Shown piece after piece: positions 1 through 7,189 of a stretch of DNA of 26,942 nucleotides (position 1 is its first letter; each line of letters starts with the position of its first letter). The position numbers and the translations under genes were made by a program. A model generated the notes under the pieces. That model searched no databases. It had not been told where the DNA came from and was given only the letters and a program-made list of their open reading frames with translations. The stretch is from Lutispora sp041687175. GTDB lineage: Bacteria > Bacillota > Clostridia > Lutisporales > Lutisporaceae. The stretch is from positions 1-26,942 of the forward strand of contig NZ_JAWLCK010000031.1 of NCBI RefSeq assembly GCF_041687175.1, given 5' to 3'.

Positions 1-224
1 AAAGCAACATCCGTTACTCTCTCTCCATTCAATAAATCCTTATTTGCCTCAGACAATTTTCTGTTTTTTATATATTCACTAAGGGTTAACCCAGAAAGAT
101 AAAAAAATATTTTTCTAAAGTGATAGTCAGAAACTCCGGCATATTCAGAAATTACTTCAAGAGACAGATCATCGGTTAAATGCTCTTCAATATAGTCAAT
201 CACATGGTTTAATTCCTTAAGCAT
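1..224 (-). CDS. AraC-family transcriptional regulator, N-terminal part (cut by window edge)
   Basis: The translated 74 residues start MLKELNHVIDYIEEHL and contain a typical AraC/XylS helix-turn-helix: a helix of the form DYIEEHLTDDLSLEVIS, then AGVSDYHFRKIFFYLSG as recognition helix, then LTLSEYIKNRKLSEA. The HTH is at the very N-terminus, as in AraC regulators that carry a C-terminal effector domain (for example the GyrI-like type), but that part is outside the window, so ligand and targets are unknown. The start is supported by an AAAGGAGG site about 6-10 nt upstream. The gene lies downstream of thiD on the same strand with a 111-nt gap and its own strong ribosome binding site, so it is probably transcribed separately. 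Family call is firm; function is not inferable. Confidence 0.85.
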   Translation of the reverse strand, partial: MLKELNHVIDYIEEHLTDDLSLEVISEYAGVSDYHFRKIFFYLSGLTLSEYIKNRKLSEANKDLLNGERVTDVA

Positions 225-335
225 TGACTCCCTCCTTTCATTCATATCTACATGATACCAAAGCTGCTATTATGATGCTCGACTTATTTAATATAAAAAA
301 TATCGAATTTCTATAAAAAATAGTACAATATATTC

Positions 336-1118
336 TTATTGCAGCTTAAAGCAGTGATTGAGCGGTCCACGCCCCTTACCAATACTAAGACCAGCTTTTA
401 ATGCGCCTGTTATATATTCTTTAGCCTTATTTACGCTTTCTATAATATTAAGACCCAGGGCAAGGTTGCATGCAATAGCAGATGATAGAGTGCAACCTGT
501 CCCGTGGGTATTTGGGTTTTCAATCCTTGGGCTTTCAAACCAGAATGTCTTTCCTTCAGCTTTGAGCAAATCATCGGCGCTTTCATCCAGATGTCCACCT
601 TTTATAAGTACGCTGCCTTTAGTCATATCTGATATCATATCAGCTGCACGTTCCATGTCCACTTTATTCTTTATGGTTAATCCTGAAAGACATTGGGCTT
701 CAGGAATATTGGGTGTAATTACTGCAGCTAAAGGGAAAAGGAGAGTTGTTAATGCATCATTTGCATTATCGTTGAGAAGCTTGCTGCCGCTTGTGGAAAC
801 CATAACTGGATCCACAACAATATTTTCTGCACTATATTCGCGTAGCTTCATAGCTATAACTTCTATAATCTCTACATTTGAAACCATTCCGATTTTTACA
901 GCATCAGGTCTTATATCTTGAAAAATACAGTCAAGTTGATTGGCGACAAATTCAGGTGTTGCCTCCAATACACCGTAAACACCAGTGGTATTCTGGGCTG
1001 TTAATGCGGTGATAGCGCTCATAGCGTACATTTTATGGGCGGTTATGGTTTTAATGTCGGCTTGGATTCCTGCTCCGCCGCTGCAGTCTGATCCTGCTAT
1101 AGTCAATACTTTTTTCAT
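336..1118 (-). CDS. thiD: Hydroxymethylpyrimidine / HMP-phosphate kinase ThiD
   Basis: Phosphorylates 4-amino-5-hydroxymethyl-2-methylpyrimidine (HMP) and HMP-P to HMP-PP, the pyrimidine precursor used by ThiE. Ribokinase-fold signatures are all present over 260 residues: AGSDCSGGAGIQADIKT (8-24) with the substrate-binding segment, ALTAQNTTGV (38-47), VKIGMV (74-79), VVDPVMVSTSG (101-111), TPNIPEA (135-141), and the ATP/anion-hole motif HGTGCTLSSAIA (205-216) with Cys209. Length is normal for the family. I place the start at 1118, not the in-frame ATG at 1133, because the 1118 ATG overlaps the stop of the upstream HAD gene as ATGA and has GGGAG 7-8 nt before it. Last gene of the thiamine salvage operon, so probably translationally coupled and controlled by the TPP riboswitch. 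Confidence 0.95.
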   Translation of the reverse strand: MKKVLTIAGSDCSGGAGIQADIKTITAHKMYAMSAITALTAQNTTGVYGVLEATPEFVANQLDCIFQDIRPDAVKIGMVSNVEIIEVIAMKLREYSAENIVVDPVMVSTSGSKLLNDNANDALTTLLFPLAAVITPNIPEAQCLSGLTIKNKVDMERAADMISDMTKGSVLIKGGHLDESADDLLKAEGKTFWFESPRIENPNTHGTGCTLSSAIACNLALGLNIIESVNKAKEYITGALKAGLSIGKGRGPLNHCFKLQ

Positions 1119-1762
1119 AATTTCATCTCCCAATCTTCAAAAGAATTAAGATATATGTCTGCCATAGACTTTATTTCTTCCTTATCCTCCTCGGAGCTTT
1201 TATCATACATTGCTGCTACAAAAAAGCCTGCCGATTTGGCGCTTTTTATTGCATGAAGTGAATCTTCAAATACTATAGTTTCGTATTTGGAAGTATTAAG
1301 CATCTCCAAAGCTTTAAGAAAAAACTGAGGATTATCTTTTCCTATTCCTGCTTCGGAGCATGTAAGGATGAATTTAAAATATTTCGCTATATTCAGCCTT
1401 TCCATCGCATCTATTGCAAGATTATATTCGGTGGCGGTGGCTATGCACATTTTTACATTATTATTGTAAAGCTTATCGAGAAAAGGAATGACAGAAGGTT
1501 TTAAAGGCACTTTGAATCTGTACTGATTTTCAATCAGTCCGATAATCTCTTTTTTAATTTCATCTTCACTACCTCTTATAAAGTATACTTCTTTAAAATA
1601 GCTAATAGATTGTTCAAGACTTAATGTTTTAAGTACTTCGTTTATATTCCTTGGAGGAGCAATACCTTTTTGCCTTAGATATTCTGCTCCTAAGTCATCC
1701 CAGAAATACATTGAGTCCAGCAAAGTGCCGTCCAGATCAAAAATAGCTCCTTTAATTTTCAT
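1115..1762 (-). CDS. HAD-superfamily phosphatase within the thiamine operon
   Basis: A haloacid-dehalogenase hydrolase of the beta-phosphoglucomutase/phosphatase type. Motif I FDLDGTLLDS (8-17, nucleophile Asp9 and acid/base Asp11), motif II Thr109 in CIATATE, motif III Lys142 in GIGKDNP, motif IV VFEDSLHAIKSA (164-175, Asp167) are present; residues 18-85 form the helical cap. The gene overlaps thiE upstream (ATG inside the thiE end) and thiD downstream (ATGA), so it is cotranslated with thiamine salvage enzymes. From context I infer a substrate such as thiamine monophosphate or HMP-P, or a damaged thiamine intermediate; the sequence alone does not decide this. HAD enzymes are promiscuous, so the specific substrate call is weak while the family call is strong. 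Confidence 0.88.
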   Translation of the reverse strand: MKIKGAIFDLDGTLLDSMYFWDDLGAEYLRQKGIAPPRNINEVLKTLSLEQSISYFKEVYFIRGSEDEIKKEIIGLIENQYRFKVPLKPSVIPFLDKLYNNNVKMCIATATEYNLAIDAMERLNIAKYFKFILTCSEAGIGKDNPQFFLKALEMLNTSKYETIVFEDSLHAIKSAKSAGFFVAAMYDKSSEEDKEEIKSMADIYLNSFEDWEMKL

Positions 1763-2399
1763 GGCTTACCAACCTGGATGAAATCTGATGCAATTTCTTT
1801 ACTGCTTCAGTAATATTATCTTGAGCAAATATAGCCGAAACTACTGCAATACCTGATATTCCGCTTCCTGCAAGTTTCATGGCATTATTCTCATTAATGC
1901 CGCCAATAGCTACTACAGGTATGGATACCGCTTCACAGATATCTTTGAGCATTTCAAAGGACACTGCTTCCGCATCAAGCTTGGTTGGAGTAGGAAATAT
2001 GGTGCCAACACCTATGTAATCAGCACCATTTTGCTCTGCATGAATAGCTTGTTCTACCGTTTGGGCTGATACACCCAGGATTTTATCGTGGCCTATCATT
2101 TTTCTTACATCTTTTGCATCCATATCTTCTTGACCAACATGGACTCCATCAGCTCCGCAGGCTATGGCAACTTTTACATTATCATTGATTACAAAAGGTA
2201 CTTTGTATTTATCAGTTATTTTCTTTATTTCTATTGCTATATGAAGAAAAGAATTATAGTCAAGGTCTTTTTCCCTCAGCTGCAAAAATGTTATTCCTGC
2301 TTTGAGGGCTTCTTCAACAGCATCGCTAAGAGAGCGATTCTTAAGCCATGAACGTTCTGTAACGGCATATAGTAGCATGGAGGATTTATCTAATTTCAA
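1752..2399 (-). CDS. thiE: Thiamine-phosphate synthase ThiE
   Basis: Joins HMP-PP and hydroxyethylthiazole phosphate into thiamine phosphate. TIM-barrel with the family motifs in order: FLQLREKDLD (38-47), VINDNVKVAIACGADGVHVGQEDM (70-93), ILGVSAQT (107-114), GADYIGVGTIFPTPTK (125-140), VVAIGGINENN (162-172), GIAVVSAIF (183-191). 215 residues, usual length. The start codon is TTG at 2399: a GAAGGAGG site lies 8 nt upstream, inside the end of thiM, whereas the first in-frame ATG (codon 8, 2378) has no site. The gene overlaps thiM by 14 nt upstream and the HAD gene by 11 nt downstream, so expression is tightly coupled. Confidence 0.95.
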   Translation of the reverse strand: MKLDKSSMLLYAVTERSWLKNRSLSDAVEEALKAGITFLQLREKDLDYNSFLHIAIEIKKITDKYKVPFVINDNVKVAIACGADGVHVGQEDMDAKDVRKMIGHDKILGVSAQTVEQAIHAEQNGADYIGVGTIFPTPTKLDAEAVSFEMLKDICEAVSIPVVAIGGINENNAMKLAGSGISGIAVVSAIFAQDNITEAVKKLHQISSRLVSHEN

Positions 2400-3210
2400 T
2401 TTTCATGCCTCCTTCTAAGGTTTTAGCATCTAGCTTGCTTATTGCATCAATGAGATAGGTTCGGTAGGAAGATGTACCTGCATCATTTTTTACTACTTTG
2501 TCATAAGCTAATTCTCCACATAGCCCCATAACACAAACTGCAGCTGCAGCAGCGTCCAAATGGTTGTCTGGATTTGCGGCACAATATGCGGCTATTATTG
2601 CTGTGAGCATACATCCGGTACCACTTACCTTTGACATCATATGATGTCCGTTTCTTATAAGATAAGCCTTATTTGAATTTGCTACAATATCAATAGCACC
2701 GGTAATAACAATTATAGCTTTAGTTCTTGCACTTAATTCTTTGGCAAAAGACACTGTTTCATCCAGATTTTTCTCTGTTACTGCATCGCTTATATCGGCA
2801 TCCACACCCTTTGTGGTTCCCCTTCCTTTAGAAACGGTTTTTATTTCGGAAATGTTGCCGCGTATAACAGAGAATTTAACTTCTTCTAAAAGCTTAAAGG
2901 TTGTATCTGTGCGTAGCTTTGATGCACCTGCACCAACTGGATCAAGGACTACAGGGTGAGAAAGCTCATTTGCTTTTTTGCCTGTCTTAAGCATTGTTGT
3001 AATTGTTCTTTCATTTAAGGTTCCAATATTGATGACAAGAGCATTGCATAAAGAGGTAATTTCTACCGCATCTTTTTCATCGTCGGCCATAATGGGAGAA
3101 CCACCACAGGCTAATAGTGTGTTTGCCACATCATTTACTGTGACATAATTTGTGATGCAGTGGACTAAAGGTGTTTTCTCATGAACATTTTTCAGGATAC
3201 CTTCAAACAT
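2386..3210 (-). CDS. thiM: Hydroxyethylthiazole kinase ThiM
   Basis: Phosphorylates 5-(2-hydroxyethyl)-4-methylthiazole, a salvage step supplying the thiazole half for ThiE. 274 residues with HCITNYVTVNDVAN (17-30), GGSPIMADD (36-44), VLDPVGAGASKLRT (88-101), VIRGNISEI (115-123) and the active-site loop SGTGCMLTA (196-204, Cys200). The start is set at 3210: GGAGG sits 8 nt before this ATG, and it falls between this and the in-frame ATG at 3228, which has no site. First gene of the operon, directly behind the TPP riboswitch and terminator. No thiC, thiG or thiH is present here, so the operon encodes salvage rather than full de novo synthesis. Confidence 0.95.
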   Translation of the reverse strand: MFEGILKNVHEKTPLVHCITNYVTVNDVANTLLACGGSPIMADDEKDAVEITSLCNALVINIGTLNERTITTMLKTGKKANELSHPVVLDPVGAGASKLRTDTTFKLLEEVKFSVIRGNISEIKTVSKGRGTTKGVDADISDAVTEKNLDETVSFAKELSARTKAIIVITGAIDIVANSNKAYLIRNGHHMMSKVSGTGCMLTAIIAAYCAANPDNHLDAAAAAVCVMGLCGELAYDKVVKNDAGTSSYRTYLIDAISKLDAKTLEGGMKIEIR

Positions 3211-3275
3211 ATAAAAACCTCCATACATAAAATTTTAATTGGTAAATAATTTGATAATTTTTAGATACGAAAAAT

Positions 3276-3300
3276 GGGAAGTGCCTAATAGGTACTTCCC
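3276..3300 (-). terminator. Intrinsic terminator of the TPP riboswitch expression platform
   Basis: Read on the minus strand, GGGAAGTACC - TATTA - GGCACTTCCC forms a GC-rich hairpin (one imperfect pair) followed by ATTTTTCG. It lies between the TPP aptamer and the thiM ribosome binding site, where an attenuator is expected. The T run is short (five), so termination strength is uncertain. Inferred action: forms when TPP is bound. Confidence 0.65.
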
Positions 3301-3312
3301 ATAAATTGTCAT

Positions 3313-3407
3313 CCCAGTAATTTCCCTACGTTGGCATTATCCAAATCAGGTAATAAGGGTCGAAGCTGTATTCGCTTCCTCTCAGCCTGCACACAAGCTC
3401 CCCTGAG
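3313..3407 (-). ncRNA. TPP riboswitch (THI element)
   Basis: The minus strand carries the conserved THI-box elements in order: CTCAGGGGAGC at the 5' side, GGCTGAGAGG (CTGAGA at 3385-3380), an apical GAAGC...GCTTC stem, GACCC, ACCTGAT (3351-3345), GGATAATGCCA (3342-3332) and GTAGGGA (3329-3323). The outer CTCAG can pair with CTGGG (3317-3313) as part of P1. It precedes thiM and is followed by a terminator-like hairpin, so TPP binding should reduce expression of thiM-thiE-HAD-thiD. Confidence 0.95.
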
Positions 3408-3429
3408 TATTTAGTTTTGCCTAAATACT
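3406..3429. repeat. Perfect 9-bp inverted repeat overlapping the thi promoter -10
   Basis: AGTATTTAG (3406-3414) and CTAAATACT (3421-3429) are perfect inverted arms around a 6-nt centre. The repeat overlaps the predicted -10 element and the start region of the thiamine operon. Because the predicted transcript would begin inside it, an operator for a DNA-binding protein is as plausible as an RNA hairpin. No known box matches it in my reading. Confidence 0.55.
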
Positions 3430-3454
3430 AACATAATATATATTTGATTGTCAA
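3425..3454 (-). promoter_or_regulatory. Predicted sigma-A promoter of the thiamine operon
   Basis: On the minus strand, a perfect -35 TTGACA (3454-3449), an 18-nt spacer and TAGTAT (3430-3425, 4 of 6 matches to TATAAT). The expected transcription start is about 7 nt further on, just before the TPP aptamer. The -10 is weak, so confidence is moderate. Confidence 0.5.
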
Positions 3455-3461
3455 CGATATT

Positions 3462-3503
3462 AAAAAAAGCCAGTCATAACTCTTATTAGTCCTGACTGGC
3501 TTT
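3462..3503 (-). terminator. Intrinsic terminator of the DUF4163/DUF3298 gene
   Basis: On the minus strand AAAGCCAGTCA (3503-3493) pairs perfectly with TGACTGGCTTT (3476-3466) and is followed by a run of seven T's. It sits 15 nt after the stop of the upstream gene and just before the thiamine operon promoter, insulating the two. Confidence 0.9.
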
Positions 3504-3518
3504 GCACTTATTGCAGAA

Positions 3519-4208
3519 TCAACATAAACATTCCGGATACCATCCAATTATACTGTAGGGGATAATAAATACTACTATGCCGGTAGCATAGGGAGCTATT
3601 TCATATTGCTGATAATAAATGGCCATACCTTCGGGAGTAAGGTAATAACTATTTGGATTGAAATTCTCAACAATCAGCTTTCTGTAATCATCAAAATATG
3701 GAGGTGTATCTGATTTCATATTTTCATCTGCCTGTCTAATAATTTCTTTTATAAGCAGCTCCTTGTAATTTGTTTCGGGTTTGAAGTAGCAATAAAGTGG
3801 AATATGTGTACCAGTGCATAATTCCCAGGTATCAGAACTTCTTATGGTATTGCCATGGGCACCGCCTGTATACTCATATTTGTCAACATAAAGACTTAAG
3901 TAACCATTTTCGTTATAAGTAATTGTATATTCCATGTAAGCTTCAAATCCGTGGAATGGAAAATCATTGGCCAGGGAATTCTTGTAGGTTTCAACGGCAA
4001 GATCATATAATTTGTTGGAAGCATACATATAATAGTCACAAATTTGTATGTTTATCTGTTGATTTATGATTGTTTCAGAAATCTGGTTATCTGGTATATT
4101 AATGACTGGGTATATGATAGTTAAGGTGAGCACATCAGTATTATCATATTTGAATGTATGTTTATATCTATTCATAGAAATATTGGCTTTGCACTTATCA
4201 AAATTCAT
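3519..4208 (-). CDS. DUF4163/DUF3298 domain protein, apparently cytosolic
   Basis: 229 residues. The N-terminal half (about 15-100) fits DUF4163 (strands with TLTIIYPVI, then QQINIQICDYYMYASN). The C-terminal half (about 105-225) fits DUF3298, with the hallmark YTGGAHGNT (112-120) and a final strand block of the type YYLTPEGMAIYYQQYEIAPYATG. These paired domains occur in RsiV-like anti-sigma factors and in many secreted Bacillota proteins. Here there is no signal peptide, transmembrane helix or anti-sigma domain, and the protein starts MNFDKCKANIS, so only the sensor-like fold is present. GGAGGG lies 9 nt before the start. Single-gene unit with its own terminator. Function unknown. Confidence 0.8.
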   Translation of the reverse strand: MNFDKCKANISMNRYKHTFKYDNTDVLTLTIIYPVINIPDNQISETIINQQINIQICDYYMYASNKLYDLAVETYKNSLANDFPFHGFEAYMEYTITYNENGYLSLYVDKYEYTGGAHGNTIRSSDTWELCTGTHIPLYCYFKPETNYKELLIKEIIRQADENMKSDTPPYFDDYRKLIVENFNPNSYYLTPEGMAIYYQQYEIAPYATGIVVFIIPYSIIGWYPECLC

Positions 4209-4287
4209 ATAAATCCCTCCATATATAATACTATGAGTTGCATTTATGAAAGATGATATATTTTCTTCCCTAAAATATATTTACGGT

Positions 4288-4316
4288 TTGTTAGATTCCT
4301 TTCTTATTGGTATTAT
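4288..4316 (+). promoter_or_regulatory. Predicted promoter of the TetM-like/NYN fusion gene
   Basis: TTGTTA (4288-4293), a 17-nt spacer and TATTAT (4311-4316). The implied leader is only about 30 nt, too short for the attenuator leader peptides known upstream of acquired tet(M)-type genes. Confidence 0.45.
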
Positions 4317-4351
4317 ATATGTATGGATATATCACGAAGGACTGAGTACTT

Positions 4352-6991
4352 ATGAAGAAATTAGTCATTGGAATATTAGCCCATGTAGATGCTGGGAAGA
4401 CAACTTTATCAGAGAGTTTGCTTTATTTAACAGGTAAAATTCGAAAATTGGGACGGGTGGACAAAAAAGACACCTATTTAGATAATTATGAGTTGGAAAG
4501 GGCAAGGGGAATAACTATTTTTTCCAAACAAGCCGTATTTGAAGTTGATGGTACACAAATAACTTTATTGGATACCCCAGGCCATGTAGATTTTTCAACA
4601 GAAATGGAGAGAACCCTCCAGGTCCTTGATTACGCTATTTTAGTAATAAGCGGAATGGATGGAATACAGGGTCATACCATGACCTTGTGGCGTTTGCTTT
4701 CCATATATAAGATTCCAGTATTTTTATTTATTAATAAAATGGACCAAGATGGAGCAGATAAAGCTAAAATAATAAGTGAGCTAAAGAAACAATTGGATGA
4801 CGGTTGTATTGAATTTGGACAATATGATGAAGAAGACTTCTACGACCAATTGGCTATGTGTGATGAGTCCCTTATGGAAGCCTACCTGGAGACAGGACAT
4901 ATCCAAGTTTCACAAATTAAGGCTGCTGTCAAAGCTCGTAAAGTATTCCCATGCTTTTTCGGTTCAGCTTTAAAGCTGGAGGGAGTTGAAGAGTTCATCC
5001 AGGGGGTTGTAAAATATTCGGAAATACCTTCATACCCATCAGAGTTTGGTGCCAGAGTATTTAAAATAGGCAGGGATGAACAAGGAAACCGGCTTACCTA
5101 TATGAAAATTACTGGCGGAATGCTTAGGACAAGGGATGTTTTAAGCAATGGAGTTTGGGAAGAAAAAGTAACCCAGATTAGAGTCTATTCAGGACAGAAA
5201 TTTGAGGCTGTCAATGAGGTTGAGGCAGGATCTGTATGTGCGGTAACAGGACTAAGCCAGACAAAACCTGGTCAAGGTTTGGGGATAGAGAAAGCTTCAA
5301 ATATGCCTGTTTTGGAACCTGTATTATCCTATCAGATTATACTTCCTGAGGGCTGTGACCCAAGAGTAATGATACCAAAGCTGCGCCTTTTGGAAGAGGA
5401 AGATCCGGAGCTCCATATTGTATGGGATGAGCAGCTTCAAGAGATTCAGGTGCAGATCATGGGTGAGGTGCAAACAGAGGTTTTACAAAGTCTTATAAAA
5501 AGTCGATTTGATATTGATGTATCCTTTGACTCAGGTAAGATTGTTTATAAAGAGACTATTGCAAATACAGTTGAAGGAGTAGGTCACTTCGAACCTTTGC
5601 GGCATTATGCCGAGGTTCACCTGTTGATGGAGCCTGATGAGAGAGGAAGCGGACTTCAGTTTGATGTTCAGTGCAGCGAAGATGTGCTAGGTAAGAATTG
5701 GCAAAGACTAATTCTATCCCATCTTGAAGAAAAGGTTCATAAAGGGGTTCTCACAGGGTCGGTTATTACAGATATGAAAATCACATTAGTTTCAGGCAAA
5801 GCTCACAATAAACATACACAGGGTGGTGATTTCAGAGAGGCTACCTATAGGGCAGTGCGCCAAGGTTTAATGGAAGCAGAATCTATATTGTTGGAACCCT
5901 ATTATGGTTTTAAGCTTCAGGTGCCTGAAAAAATGGTAGGAAGGGCTATATCAGACGTTGATAAGATGCACGGAACATGTCAGATTTCACATATTGACGA
6001 TGAGATGGCAGTTATTACTGGTACAGCTCCTGTTGCTACCATGAGAAACTACCAAAAAGAAGTGATGGCTTATACAAAAGGACAAGGCAGGCTCTTCTGC
6101 TATCTCAAGGGGTATGAGCCTTGTCATAATACGGAAGAGGTCATAGAAATGATAGGATATGACCCTGCAAGAGATGTGGAAAACCCAATAGATTCTGTTT
6201 TTTGCGCAAATGGCACCAGTTTTTTAGTTAGTTGGGATGAAGTAAAAGATTATATGCATATTGAAAGCTGCTTTCAAAGCTATAACAGCTTATTGGAAGA
6301 AACGGCTCAAAGCCAGGCTTCCTATAAGGAGGAGAAGTGGATTGGTCCAGAGGAAATTGACAAAATCCTCAATAGAACCTATAACGCAAATCAAGGGAAA
6401 AAATCTGTTTGGCAAAAGCAGAGGTCAGTTTCCCACAATTATTATAAATCCTCTGATTATAAACAGGAGTGTATAGAAAAAAAAGAAGAATACCTTCTTG
6501 TAGATGGCTATAATATCATATTTGCCTGGCCTGAGCTAAAAGAGCTTGCTGAAAGCACCATGGATGGTGCCAAAATGAAATTGCTTGATTTTCTAAGTAA
6601 CTATCAGAGTATTAGAAAATGTAGGGTTATTGTGGTGTTTGACGCTTACCGGGTACAGGGACATGTTGAGGAAGTAATCGATTATGGCAATATACGTGTG
6701 GTATACACTAGAGAGGCTCAAACCGCTGATCAATATATAGAAAAGTTCGCCCATGACAATCAGAAAAAGTATAATATAACCGTTGCAACCTCAGATGGTT
6801 TGCAGCAGATTATTATAAGAGGTGCAGGATGCTCCTTGCTATCCGCTCGAGAGTTAAAAATTGAAATTGAAAGGGCTAATGAAAGAGCTATTCAGGAGTA
6901 TAAAGAAAAACAAGGATTGGATTTTAATTATCTGAAGGATACATTATCTCCTGAAACTAAGGATCAAATAGATAATTTTTTTAAAAAGTAA
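4352..6991 (+). CDS. TetM/EF-G-like ribosomal GTPase fused to a C-terminal YacP/Rae1-type NYN endonuclease domain
   Basis: 879 residues, about 240 longer than a TetM-class protein. Residues 1-640 are a ribosomal-protection-type translational GTPase: G1 AHVDAGKT (10-17), switch I with RARGITI (50-56), G3 DTPGHVDF (74-81), G4 NKMD (128-131), G5 GSAL (204-207); domain II; an EF-G-like domain IV (HTQGGDFREATYRAV, 488-502); domain V with PVATMRNYQKEVMAYTKGQG (560-579). After a linker (640-710), residues 713-840 match the YacP/Rae1 NYN fold: LLVDGYNIIFAWP (715-727) with Asp718, VVFDAY (761-766) with Asp764, TADQYIE (791-797), TSDG (813-816). Rae1 of Bacillus is a ribosome-associated, A-site mRNA endonuclease. 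I infer one protein that docks at the factor-binding/A site and may cut mRNA there. Tetracycline resistance should not be assumed. The ribosome binding site is modest (AAGGAC, about 9 nt). Confidence 0.9.
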   Translation: MKKLVIGILAHVDAGKTTLSESLLYLTGKIRKLGRVDKKDTYLDNYELERARGITIFSKQAVFEVDGTQITLLDTPGHVDFSTEMERTLQVLDYAILVISGMDGIQGHTMTLWRLLSIYKIPVFLFINKMDQDGADKAKIISELKKQLDDGCIEFGQYDEEDFYDQLAMCDESLMEAYLETGHIQVSQIKAAVKARKVFPCFFGSALKLEGVEEFIQGVVKYSEIPSYPSEFGARVFKIGRDEQGNRLTYMKITGGMLRTRDVLSNGVWEEKVTQIRVYSGQKFEAVNEVEAGSVCAVTGLSQTKPGQGLGIEKASNMPVLEPVLSYQIILPEGCDPRVMIPKLRLLEEEDPELHIVWDEQLQEIQVQIMGEVQTEVLQSLIKSRFDIDVSFDSGKIVYKETIANTVEGVGHFEPLRHYAEVHLLMEPDERGSGLQFDVQCSEDVLGKNWQRLILSHLEEKVHKGVLTGSVITDMKITLVSGKAHNKHTQGGDFREATYRAVRQGLMEAESILLEPYYGFKLQVPEKMVGRAISDVDKMHGTCQISHIDDEMAVITGTAPVATMRNYQKEVMAYTKGQGRLFCYLKGYEPCHNTEEVIEMIGYDPARDVENPIDSVFCANGTSFLVSWDEVKDYMHIESCFQSYNSLLEETAQSQASYKEEKWIGPEEIDKILNRTYNANQGKKSVWQKQRSVSHNYYKSSDYKQECIEKKEEYLLVDGYNIIFAWPELKELAESTMDGAKMKLLDFLSNYQSIRKCRVIVVFDAYRVQGHVEEVIDYGNIRVVYTREAQTADQYIEKFAHDNQKKYNITVATSDGLQQIIIRGAGCSLLSARELKIEIERANERAIQEYKEKQGLDFNYLKDTLSPETKDQIDNFFKK

Positions 6992-7030
6992 CACATAAGT
7001 AGTTATAACTCTTATGTGTTACTTTAGTTT
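6985..7030 (+). terminator. Intrinsic terminator after the TetM-like/NYN gene
   Basis: A perfect 15-bp stem, arms 6985-6999 and 7011-7025 (CTTATGTGTTACTTT on the right), 11-nt loop. The left arm contains the stop codon. The T-tail is interrupted (TTTAGTTT). Confidence 0.8.
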
Positions 7031-7044
7031 ATACCAATAATTGC

Positions 7045-7074
7045 TTGATTTCAAGAAATTATGCATGATATACT
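7045..7074 (+). promoter_or_regulatory. Predicted promoter of the secreted-protein gene
   Basis: TTGATT (7045-7050), an 18-nt spacer and TATACT (7069-7074). The resulting leader (about 110 nt) contains a hairpin with perfect arms TGCATCA (7125-7131) and TGATGCA (7160-7166) just upstream of the ribosome binding site. Confidence 0.4.
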
Positions 7075-7189
7075 TAATATGGAATTAGAGTAAAATGCTA
7101 TTATACCTGAATATAATAATCAAGTGCATCAGCTCTGGGGGAGAAGCTTAGAGGGAAAATGATGCATAGTAATAAAGGAGTGGAGAAAA

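Noticed and set aside
358..921. Open frame of 187 codons on the plus strand
   Set aside because: Fully antisense to thiD, whose motifs are unambiguous.
3406..3429. Part of the TPP aptamer
   Set aside because: The inverted repeat lies upstream of the aptamer P1 region and overlaps the promoter; it is not needed for the THI fold.
4246..4437. Short gene overlapping the start of the TetM-like gene
   Set aside because: The frame overlaps the GTPase start, has no ribosome binding site and includes the promoter; the GTPase frame is clearly the coding one.
4352..6991. Acquired tetracycline resistance gene
   Set aside because: The GTPase is of the same superfamily, but the C-terminal fusion, lack of leader attenuator and chromosomal context do not support a resistance call.
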